Below are positions 25,439 through 33,686 of a DNA stretch of 64,000 bases, piece by piece. This DNA comes from Spirochaetales bacterium. GTDB taxonomy: Bacteria > Spirochaetota > Spirochaetia > SZUA-6 > DRHE01. Below the pieces are notes generated by a model. That model had not been told where the DNA came from, searched no databases, and worked only from the letters and a program-made list of their open reading frames with translations. The stretch is taken from the NCBI GenBank assembly GCA_030615505.1, contig JAUWZD010000004.1, positions 28,996 through 92,995 of the forward strand, given 5' to 3'. How positions within the stretch are numbered: the first letter of the stretch is position 1; every line of letters begins with the position of its first letter. The position numbers were made by a program, and so were the translations under genes.

Positions 25439-26152
25439 TTAAGGAACTGCGTAGTAAGGACCCGTAATGAGGCCCAGGCTTTTATCCTCAAGATAAGTGT
25501 AAACCCTAAAACTGAAACCCTCCTTTAAAGCATTATTTGTCCGGACAATTTCCTGGATAGACACACTTTTTGACTCCACGGGGAGAGATCTGAAGTAATT
25601 CTGATCTTTGTTATAGAGCCACAGGGCATAGGAGTCCGCCCTGCCCGACACTAAGATCTCCCCATTTTCAATGGAAACTGAAGGAATATAGCGCCTGTAG
25701 GCCTTCAGGAGACTGGGCTTAAGAAAGATCGTCTGTTCAGCCTCATCTCCACCTATATCCTGTAAAAGAATCCTGTACTCTCCTGCAGGCAGTGGAGAGC
25801 CGTCGGGCATGGAAATAGTACTGCTGCCGATCCAGGTGGCATCGCCTGAAGTTGATTTAAGCCAGGATTCACTGTCTATGCACCAGAAGAGCTCTTCAGA
25901 GTCGTTTATAAGGTAGATTTCCTCAAGATCTTCAAATCCGTCCGGATCGTTTGCCTGTACAAAGAGAGTCAGGGATTGATAGAGAATATCTTTTTCCTGA
26001 TCATCAACCAGATTTATCTGCCAGAATACTCTGACAATTTCCGGGGGTTTCCCGGTGCAGCCCGATATAGGGATCAGGGTGCCAATTAATATAATGCCAA
26101 TTAATATAATGAAAGATAATAAATTCGCTTTTTTTATTAGATCATCTATCAT
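25439..26152 (-). CDS. Hypothetical lipoprotein
   Basis: 237 aa. Hydrophobic leader (residues 12-30) ending in the lipobox PISGC, with Cys32 as lipidation site. The mature part (PPEIVRVFWQINLVDDQE; DGSPLPAGEYRILLQDIGGD) is beta-rich and resembles an extracellular immunoglobulin-like fold; no catalytic motif. Inner- or outer-membrane anchoring cannot be decided. A perfect 15-bp duplication in the leader codes for a repeated Ile-Ile-Leu-Ile-Gly. It overlaps the upstream TK-like gene by 4 nt (ATGA), so they form one operon. Family not recognised. Confidence 0.7.
   Translation of the reverse strand: MIDDLIKKANLLSFIILIGIILIGTLIPISGCTGKPPEIVRVFWQINLVDDQEKDILYQSLTLFVQANDPDGFEDLEEIYLINDSEELFWCIDSESWLKSTSGDATWIGSSTISMPDGSPLPAGEYRILLQDIGGDEAEQTIFLKPSLLKAYRRYIPSVSIENGEILVSGRADSYALWLYNKDQNYFRSLPVESKSVSIQEIVRTNNALKEGFSFRVYTYLEDKSLGLITGPYYAVP
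26081..26110 (-). repeat. Perfect 15-bp tandem duplication in a lipoprotein leader
   Basis: GCCAATTAATATAAT at 26081-26095 is repeated at 26096-26110. It is in frame and lengthens the hydrophobic signal segment by five residues. Confidence 0.95.
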
Positions 26153-27243
26153 AAGACGCGCCTGTTGTCTTTGAGTATTTTTTTTATATAGTCCTCATCC
26201 AGGTTCAACTCATCCATGAGGAAAATAAACTGCTCACGGCTGATCAGATTATGCTCGCTGTATAAAAATATAAGGGCCTTTTCAGCAATACAGGGTACCT
26301 TTAAAGCGTTCATCATAACAGATGTATAATTTTCTTTTTTTGAAAAATTGTTATAAAGGGCTGAATCATCAATGGAATTCTTAATGAGCCCCAGCTCAGA
26401 TTTTAAGGGTTCCAGATTTCCCGATGATGCCTCATCCCCGAGTGGTTTCAGGATTAAGAAGGTATATTCCTTTCCAGGCAGATAGTGGTGAGTATCGCAG
26501 CGTGTGCAATAGTTGGGCTCCCGGGGGTCTGATTTCTCCTTGTCACCGCCTATGATAATTAAGGGATCAAAATATAGTGCCGGACATTCCTCTCCCTTGT
26601 TCAAGTAGAAGCGGTAGGTATAGAAGGAGTCCTCAAGGCAATCGGGATGTTCGCAGTAGGCGGTAAGTGGGAAAATGTCCGTGGCTGTCTCTAAAAGAAG
26701 CCTTGTTGTAGAATTAAAAATCTCTTTACGGAAATTGAGAGCCAGGGTGGGGAAAATAAAGATAAGCCCCCGTCTTTCGGATTCGTTCTCTATAACATAG
26801 GCCAGTCTTTCTTCATAAAAGTTAGCTTCATCAATAATCCAGGTTCCTACATGTGGATTCCGGCCGATCACTTCCTCTAAGTCAAATGAATCCTGAATCT
26901 CGGCAATGCTCTGCCCGCAGCGCTCATAACCTCCACGGTAAGGAAGGGCATCGGAAGGATAATCCGGAAAGCGCTCCCTGTCTAAAGAAGTGCGGATAAA
27001 AAATACTCTTCGCCGGTCAGCGCCGGCCAGAGAAGTATATCTTGCAGACGCATCACTCCTTTTTAAAGCTACCTGAGAGTCCCTCCAGACCCTGGAGGAG
27101 TACTCGGTTTTGCCGGACCCCATTGGGCCGATAACCAGTATTCTGCGGCGTGGCCTTTTAAAATCGAAGTGGTTAAATGAGCTGTGGATTCTGATTTCAG
27201 GAAATCCCAGGCTTTTTAAAAAGTGTGTTGTTTCTTGATCCAT
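26149..27243 (-). CDS. Thymidine kinase-like P-loop ATPase with C-terminal extension
   Basis: 364 aa. Walker A ILVIGPMGSGKTEYSSR (about 35-51), the TK-type Walker B/lasso segment WIIDEANFYEERL, and a four-ligand zinc motif CEHPDC ... CTRCDTHHY are those of type II thymidine kinases. Ordinary TKs are ~190-220 aa. Here there is a ~30-residue N-terminal extension, insertions between the motifs and a ~100-residue C-terminal helical tail. The nucleoside-binding loop between the zinc pairs is enlarged, so substrate specificity may have changed. It is coupled by ATGA to a lipoprotein gene, which is unusual for a salvage kinase. Annotated as TK-like, activity uncertain. Confidence 0.7.
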   Translation of the reverse strand: MDQETTHFLKSLGFPEIRIHSSFNHFDFKRPRRRILVIGPMGSGKTEYSSRVWRDSQVALKRSDASARYTSLAGADRRRVFFIRTSLDRERFPDYPSDALPYRGGYERCGQSIAEIQDSFDLEEVIGRNPHVGTWIIDEANFYEERLAYVIENESERRGLIFIFPTLALNFRKEIFNSTTRLLLETATDIFPLTAYCEHPDCLEDSFYTYRFYLNKGEECPALYFDPLIIIGGDKEKSDPREPNYCTRCDTHHYLPGKEYTFLILKPLGDEASSGNLEPLKSELGLIKNSIDDSALYNNFSKKENYTSVMMNALKVPCIAEKALIFLYSEHNLISREQFIFLMDELNLDEDYIKKILKDNRRVL

Positions 27244-27354
27244 GGCTTAGGACATATTAGATATGATAGCCGGTTAAAGTCAATCCGCAGGTATTTACAA
27301 TTTAGAATTAAACATTAAGAGAATATAATTATAGTCGAAATTATAAATGTTCGT

Positions 27355-27420
27355 ATGAAAAGAAAAGTTAGATTTTCAATACATGCAAAAAGAAGAATGC
27401 AACTTTACAACATCAGTTAA
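27355..27420 (+). pseudogene. Possible N-terminal remnant of a DUF4258-type gene
   Basis: A 21-codon frame beginning MKRKVRFSIHAKRRMQLYNIS matches the first helix of DUF4258 proteins (pattern RFS-HA-RM---IS) and stops at TAA. No continuation was found in the other frames. It lies in the 280-bp gap between the restriction operon and the TK-like gene and may be an eroded toxin-like gene. The rest of the gap (27244-27354, 27421-27523) shows nothing recognisable. Confidence 0.3.
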
Positions 27421-27523
27421 TTTAGAACTCAGTGATTTTAATTTTAAGCAAACGATTACTCCATAAGCTGGGTCCTGTATAACTGTTAAAAATTCACCTT
27501 TTTATTAGATTATTATGCCCTGA

Positions 27524-28252
27524 TCACAGCTTAAATGAGGCTGCGTTGTTTTTTAACCAATCTATTTGTTTCCGGTAATTTAGAAGAACGGATGCTAAAA
27601 GTTTCCAGTAACTGGGTGAATGATTTTTTATCTTCAAATGGCACATCTCATGTACAACTACATAATCAATAACAGAGATAGGGGCCATCACAGTTTTCCA
27701 GTTGAATCTCAAAGTTCCGTTTTTGGAGCAACTGCCCCAACGCTTTTTCTGATCTTTAATTATGATGCCCGTAGGGTAAACTCCTAATTGCTTTTTATGC
27801 CGGTTAACCCTCTGCTCGATTTTTTCTCGCGCACTAGAAAAATACCATTTTACTAATTTTTCCCTTATTATTTCTTGTTTCTCTTTTGTCTCCAGGTATT
27901 TATTAACAGCTATATAAATTCTTCTGCCAATTATTTGAGGTTTCTCTGTATCTATACAAGTCTCTTCCACAACTTTCAATCGATAAGTGCGACCCAAAAA
28001 CAATAACTGCTCACCGCTTACATACTCTTTCACAGGAAATTTTTCTACTAAACTCAGAAAATACTTCTTTTTTTCAATAATCCAGCGAGCTTTTTTTTGG
28101 ACCATTTCTTTTATGGCTTGTATTGTCATATGATGTGGCGCCAGCACAACAACTTCAGAATCCGGTGTTACAGTAATTGCTACCGTTTTTGCTCGCTTCC
28201 TTCGCTCGATAGTATATGTTATCTGCTGTTGTCCGTATTGCACAAGCTCCAT
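27524..28252 (-). CDS. YgjP-like (M48/SprT-type) metallopeptidase
   Basis: 242 aa from ATG 28252, which begins 1 nt after the hsdR stop. Signatures of the YgjP/DUF45 family: IERRKRAKTVAITV at the N-terminus, KKRWGSCSKNGTLRFNW, and the zinc site VVHEMCHLKIKNHSPSYW (HExxH plus third His). Predicted soluble zinc metallopeptidase. Genes of this family are often the last member of type I restriction operons; the role there is not settled. The one-base spacing implies translation is coupled to HsdR. Confidence 0.88.
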   Translation of the reverse strand: MELVQYGQQQITYTIERRKRAKTVAITVTPDSEVVVLAPHHMTIQAIKEMVQKKARWIIEKKKYFLSLVEKFPVKEYVSGEQLLFLGRTYRLKVVEETCIDTEKPQIIGRRIYIAVNKYLETKEKQEIIREKLVKWYFSSAREKIEQRVNRHKKQLGVYPTGIIIKDQKKRWGSCSKNGTLRFNWKTVMAPISVIDYVVVHEMCHLKIKNHSPSYWKLLASVLLNYRKQIDWLKNNAASFKL

Positions 28253-28253
28253 A

Positions 28254-31200
28254 TCAATCACTGAATCGCGACCTGGCCAATTCCATAGCTTCCCGGGTAA
28301 AAATTTCAAAATGTTCGGATGAAAATTTTTTATTTAGGATACAATTCTTGATTTCTCTACGCATTTCTTTTTGGATATCCTCTTTTTCTGCCCAATCAAT
28401 TACAATTCTGCTTTTTATAACTTCAACGATTTCCCTTGACAAGGAGCTCATCTTTACATCGTCTCCGGCAAAAAGTTCATTTTTATAAGGTTCCAATAAG
28501 CCGTAAAAGGCAAACTCGTCCATTGTTAACCCTTTTTCTTTGGCTATCTCCTCTCGTCTCTCTTCCTTCTTTTTCAGCTTAACCAAATTCTTGAGTAATT
28601 CAGCTTCATCTTTACGCCTCTTCCTATCAGTTTCGATAACAATCTCCAATTGATCCTTAAGGGATTCATAGTAGTGCGGGTCTTCAGCAATCTTTGCGGT
28701 AATGGTTTCCCGAAGTGCGTATTCAATATGGCTGGCCTTAGCTTTTCCGCTCCCTTTAATGTTAAGTTTCTCTTCGAAATCTGGAGCGGTTATATTAACA
28801 GGAGCAAGGATTTCTTCCATGCCTGTATCAAGAATATGGGCATGAATGAGCTTTTCAACTTTTCTGCTGATACTTTCCATACTAAATCGGTTATCGCGGT
28901 ATAGATTACGCGCACCTTCCCGGATCATGCCGAGAAACTTGAAATCTTCTATAAAGGGCTCGACGCAGGGGTCTGGCATGAGGATATCCATACTTCTTGC
29001 AAACTCACGGAAGATTAATTCAAAATAAGAGCGAATATCTTTAGGTAGAAGAATTTCCAGGCACTGCTGAATTACTTCCTCAGGCTTTCCATCACGCTTT
29101 ATTTTTTTAAACAGAGCTATCGCTTTTTTATGCGCTTCTTTCAGAGCAGCCAGTTCATTATTAATATCATCAATGCTGAAAAACCCTTTAAGGTCTTCCT
29201 CGTCAAAAATTGCCAGAGATTCAGCCAGTTCCTTACCGATGCCTATGTAATCAACAACGAGTCCAAAGTTCTTACGTTGATTGGGACGATTCGTACGAGC
29301 CACTGCCTGGAGGAGAGTATGTTCTTTCATTCTTTGATCCAGGTACATGGTCTGGAGAATGGGAGCGTCAAAACCGGTTAACAACTTGTCACAGACTATC
29401 AGAATCTTTAAATTACAAGCCGGATCCTGGAATATCTCCTTTCCTGTTATACGATCCTCTTCCGACGGGGATCTGCGGTATTTATCTTTCCACTCTTTCG
29501 GGTCTTCGTTATTTACCGTCATCACGATTGTGGACCAGGAAGGATCGATCAGCCTGTCAAGAGCCTCTTTGTACATTACTGCTGTTCGCCGATTGGCGGT
29601 CACGATCATTGCTTTAAAACCGTTTGGGGTTATTTTCTTTTGATAATGATTAACAATATCAAGCGCTATACGCTCAATCCTTCGCGGAGCGCTGAGCACA
29701 GTGTCGAGGGTTGCGTATCGTCTCTTTATTTCAGCCAGCTCTTCCTTTGTCTTCTTGGGAAACAAATTTTTAAGCAGATTATCGATAGTGTTACCTACAA
29801 TATGAAGATTAGCCATACGACTCTCATACTTAATCGGGACAGTGGCGCCATCCTCAATAGACTGGTGCATATCGTATCGATCCAGATATTTTTCACCCGG
29901 TGCACTAAAATGCCTGTAGGTATTACGATCCCTCTTATCGAGGGGAGTCCCGGTAAAGGCAAAAAGACTGGCGTTGGGCATGGCTTTACGCAAATTGAGG
30001 GCGAAACTACCATATTGAGTTCTATGAGCTTCATCAGTCATGACGATGATATTTTCAGCAGTTGATAAGGGCTCCCCCAGTGGTTTTCTGAACTTCTGTA
30101 CAGTAGTCATGATCGTATTCCCGGCACCTGTTTTGAGCAAATCATAGAGCTCCGGTCTATTTCGAGCCTGGATGGGATTGGGGAAACCGCAGTTCTCAAA
30201 GGTTCCGGTAATTTGATTGTCCAGCTTAATCCTGTCGGTTACAATTAAAATCACCGGATTTCTTAAGGCTTCTTCTTCCCTCCTTAATTTGACTGCGGCA
30301 AAAACCATGATGAGAGACTTACCGGAACCCTGCCAGTGCCAGATAATCCCGCGTTTCTCATCATCGTGGAGAACCCTATTTACAAGTCTGTTCACCGCAG
30401 AATACTGCTGATAGCGGCAGATCTTCTTTTCAACTTTAAGTTTTTCTTTACTGTAATCATAAACAATAAAATTCTGGATAATATCAAGAAGATTTCTCTT
30501 TTTACAAAGCCCTGCTAACATAACCTCCTGCATAGGTGGGCTATCGCTTAAGTCTTTTTCTTCAATCAATCCCAACTCAAGCATTTCCTTTACCGAGGGA
30601 TGTTCCGCCATGTTCGGCAGCTTTCCTCCGTTTAGATCCTTCCACTCATGATATTGATCTGAACTTGCCTCTATTGTCCCATATTGAGCGGCGAAAAGGT
30701 TACAACCAATGAGGATTTCGTTTGTTCGAAAAAGCTGCGGAATATCTTTCTGGTAGCGGATTAGCTGGATTTTTGCATCCGCTACTTCTTTTTTCTTTGC
30801 CACCGGGTTCTTGCATTCAATAACGACTAAAGGAATTCCATTGACAAAAAGTACAATATCCGGCCGGTCCTGGATTCTTTGCCTTCGCACCCAGAATTGA
30901 TTCACTAGCAAAAACTCATTGTTTTCAGCATTCTTAAAATCGATGAAATGAACAGTAAGCTTTTGGCGCTTGGCCATCATGTCCTGGTCTACCGATATAC
31001 CGGAGATCAGGTATTTATGGAAAATACGATTCGCCTCTAACGTGCTTTCTTCCGGAATGTGGGATATCCTTCTTACAGCCTTTTCAATCGATTTATCGGT
31101 AAGCTCAGGATTGATCTCCACCAGTTTCTTTTTAAGACGATCTTCCAGAACAACATCCTTGCGCGATTTCCGGTCACAATCCTCGATCAATTCAGGGTCC

Positions 31201-31298
31201 AGTTGATCGCCGTGAATGTGGATGTAGCCAAGCCGCTTAAGCTGCTCGATAGCGGGCTGCTCGGAAAGAGTGTCCTCGTTAAACTAAGCTTTCGGCAT
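28254..31298 (-). CDS. hsdR: Type I restriction enzyme R subunit, interrupted by an in-frame amber codon at codon 5
   Basis: The full-length frame starts at ATG 31298 (TAAGGATG just upstream) and reads M-P-K-A-stop (TAG at 31286-31284)-FNEDTLSEQPAIEQLKRL, the usual HsdR N-terminus. The next usable start, TTG 31190, gives 978 aa lacking ~36 residues. The rest is intact: nuclease motif PDIVLFVNGIPLVVIECKN, helicase Walker A WHWQGSGKSLIM, DEAH box TDEAHRTQYG, and motif VI ARTNRPNQR. HsdR cuts unmethylated DNA after ATP-driven translocation. Activity depends on restart, suppression or reversion of the amber codon. It follows hsdS by 9 nt once the hsdS frame is restored. Confidence 0.85.
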
Positions 31299-31307
31299 AG
31301 TGCATCC

Positions 31308-32548
31308 TTACGCTTTAACTCTTACCTTACCTGTTAATAAAACTTGCATCATACCCTTCTTAATTGTATCCAACCTCTCTTTATATGCAATCTCTTTTTC
31401 GATATCGTTATCAATGGAGCATAGTATAGAAGCGATTTTTTTTGTTCAGGAAGATGGGGGAGGGGTATAATAATTGATTCCAAATCTTCTCTAGGCAAGC
31501 CATTGATAGAAGTACCTTGAATAAAGGATTGTATTTTTTGCGAATTCTTTATTAAGTACCAGTAGAGATATTCTGTATACACTTTTTCGCCTAGAAGGAT
31601 TAGTCCTGTGATGTCCTGACTTATTGCGATATTAAATGGTGAAATGGCAATTTTACCGACACCGGTTCTGGTAACTACTAATAGACTCCCCTTTTGTATT
31701 ATATTTGTAGAGCTGTTCTTAATTCCTTCTTCTGTCAAATATTTTCTTATTCTTCTAATCTTTTGATTATCAAAGTCCGCACCTGTTATCCAAGGAATTG
31801 TTCCATCCCAATAACTATGATTATTTGTACTGGGAGTTCCGCCGTTAATGAAATTGTTAACTATGCTTTTAAGTTTTACAACTTCCAAATCCACCGGAAT
31901 CTCACCAATCTCCGTCTTTTTAAACTCTGCATGCCCAATACCTCTCGTAAGCAGTTGCTGTAAGAGCCCTTTTTTTAACTGTTTTTTCTTTTCAATAATT
32001 TTTACCTTTTTCTCAATAAGCTCATCTAAAGCTAATAAGATTTCAGCAATCTTTTTTTGTTCAGGGAGAGGAGGAAATGGAATCTTTAAGTTGTGCAATA
32101 CATCTTTATTAATTGCTTCAAAAGTACTTCCCTGGGATATTTTTTGCAGGACTTTTTTAAAACAATTCATTATAAAATACAAAAAATGGTTATCGATAAT
32201 AATTCCTCTTATTCTTGCTAATCCCCTACCAATACAACATCTCTGCAGTGCAATATTCACATCACCTACTGGAGCGCGAACACTTACAAGAATATCTCCT
32301 TCTTCTGCTATTTGTTTGGGTGAATTGCACCATTTGTTTATATTTGGATATATGCTCCCGAATTCAGCTTTGCCTTGAAAGAAAGGGATGCCATTTTCAT
32401 AGTCAAAGCAGTTTGAAGAGGGTGGAGACTGTCCCATTTTAATTTTTGCTACTGCGCTTAGTTTTCTAACTTCCCAATCTACAGGTATCTCGCCGATTTC
32501 CGTCTTTTTAAATTTCTTATCTGTCTGCAAACTATCTATTTGTTTCAA
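31308..32548 (-). CDS. hsdS: Type I restriction specificity subunit, frameshifted near the 3' end
   Basis: Two target-recognition half-subunits in tandem. Each begins with FKKTEIGEIPVD, then a variable domain, then a conserved helix (PLPEQKKIAEILLALDEL in the first). In the second half the sequence reads PHLPEQKK and then leaves frame at an A8 run (T8 at 31436-31443 on +), ending at 31349 after about 28 wrong residues (399 aa in all). In the +1 frame the expected IASILCSIDNDIEKEIAYKE continues to a stop at 31308, 9 nt before hsdR. One added A restores the family C-terminus. The start is TTG 32548, inside the winged-helix-like gene. Confidence 0.88.
31436..31443 (-). repeat. A8 homopolymer at the hsdS frameshift (candidate phase-variation tract)
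   Basis: Eight A on the coding strand within the CCTGAACAAAAAAAATCG context. Nine would keep hsdS in frame with a full C-terminus. The equivalent site in the first half-subunit is A7 followed by G and is in frame. Confidence 0.7.
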
Positions 32549-33584
32549 CCCGCGCTCCTAATACGTTAGTCATAAAGCTTTGAAACTCCTTTTCATAGTG
32601 ATCGGGCTTGATATTGCCGCCGGGAAAAGCAGGCAAATCAAGGCCACTTTTTACAAATACATTACTTATCGTTTTCATCGATTCACGCAATTTTGAGCTT
32701 CGCATATAATCCGATTCCAAAATTTCTACTTTATTGATGACATCCCATACACTTTTAAGAGCTGAAAACAGGGCAATCCAATCAAGCCATACCGGAGGCT
32801 TAATTTCTTCAAAGTTTTTAATTACAAGAAACTCCCACCATCTCTTTTGAGACAGCCAGTACTCTATTTTTCTCTTTCCCCTTATCCTGGTCAAAATCAA
32901 ACCTGATTGAGCTAACTCAATTAAGGCATCCTGGATGCCTCTTACTGAGATCCCCACTGCACCGGCCACTTCGGAAGGATGACCCGCCTCGTGCGTCAGA
33001 AGATAGAGGATACATTCCGAGCGTGATCCGATACCGAAAAGACTCCTCAATAAAAAACGGATATTACTGCTTGTTGCTACATTTACAGGTTTGGACATTT
33101 TCTGTAAAGAAAACCCTTCCCTTATAAAGCTGTATTCTTGAAAAATTATAGATTGTTTTAAAGGTTCGGGAAAAGGAAGATCCTTTTTTAATTTAAAAAG
33201 CATTTCTTTATGAGTTATTACCCCAGGTTTTTCGAAAAAGCTTAGTGCTTCCCATTTGCGTCGGTGACTACTTACCTCATTAGATAAAAAAGAAGCAACT
33301 GCGCTCATTAAACGCTGCATATTTTTTTCTTCTGTTTTTAAAATCCCCCGAAGCCTCTGTATGTCGATCCATTTCCCGTTAATCACTAACCAGTCCAGTA
33401 TCTCATCGAATAATCGGGGTTCATAACGGGTCAGCTCAATGGAAAATATAATAAGAGCCTCCGGATCGATAACCCATTTATCTTCTGAATAAGCACCGCC
33501 TGCCACGCCTAATGCCGACCACTGTCTCCAGAGAAAATCCAAAATATTATCCAGGAAAAAATATTTAAATTTTTTCTGCGACAT
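32532..33584 (-). CDS. Winged-helix-like protein of the restriction operon
   Basis: 350 aa, soluble. N-terminus FFLDNILDFLWRQWSALGVAG, then YEPRLFDEILDWLVINGKWI. The middle region (about 190-245) has a helix-turn-helix pattern: ECILYLLTHEAGHPSEVAGA, VGISVRGIQDALIELAQSGL, and a basic wing ILTRIRGKRKIEYWL, like AbiEi/MarR-type DNA-binding domains. Not a known Hsd subunit. It sits between hsdM and hsdS and overlaps hsdS by 17 nt and the 39-aa ORF by 20 nt. It may control the operon or modify specificity; no nuclease motif was seen. Exact family not recognised. Confidence 0.7.
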   Translation of the reverse strand: MSQKKFKYFFLDNILDFLWRQWSALGVAGGAYSEDKWVIDPEALIIFSIELTRYEPRLFDEILDWLVINGKWIDIQRLRGILKTEEKNMQRLMSAVASFLSNEVSSHRRKWEALSFFEKPGVITHKEMLFKLKKDLPFPEPLKQSIIFQEYSFIREGFSLQKMSKPVNVATSSNIRFLLRSLFGIGSRSECILYLLTHEAGHPSEVAGAVGISVRGIQDALIELAQSGLILTRIRGKRKIEYWLSQKRWWEFLVIKNFEEIKPPVWLDWIALFSALKSVWDVINKVEILESDYMRSSKLRESMKTISNVFVKSGLDLPAFPGGNIKPDHYEKEFQSFMTNVLGARVETNR

Positions 33585-33684
33585 TCGTGTATCCTGTTCT
33601 TTGTAGAAAATTTTTTAAAACCAATCTAAATCCTTCAGAAAGAGCCTGGAAAATGACCTCTATCTCCTCTTTCCCGTAAAGCAT
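33565..33684 (-). CDS. 39-aa ORF between hsdM and the winged-helix-like gene
   Basis: ATG 33684 lies 2 nt after the hsdM stop, with AAGG about 6-7 nt upstream inside the end of hsdM. The product starts MLYGKEEIEVIFQALSEGF and is helical and charged. Its stop codon (33567-33565) lies inside the next gene, giving a 20-nt overlap. The packing between two real genes and the good ribosome site argue for translation. No homology is claimed; it may only couple translation of the following gene. Confidence 0.45.
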   Translation of the reverse strand: MLYGKEEIEVIFQALSEGFRLVLKNFLQRTGYTNVAEKI

Positions 33685-33686
33685 GA

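Noticed and set aside
27421..27523. Continuation of the DUF4258-like fragment in another frame
   Set aside because: All three forward frames meet stops quickly and show no family residues; an antisense stretch was also not convincing.
31848..32378. 176-codon open frame antisense to hsdS
   Set aside because: Sense strand encodes the conserved HsdS repeats; translation is Ser/Phe/Ile-rich and not protein-like.
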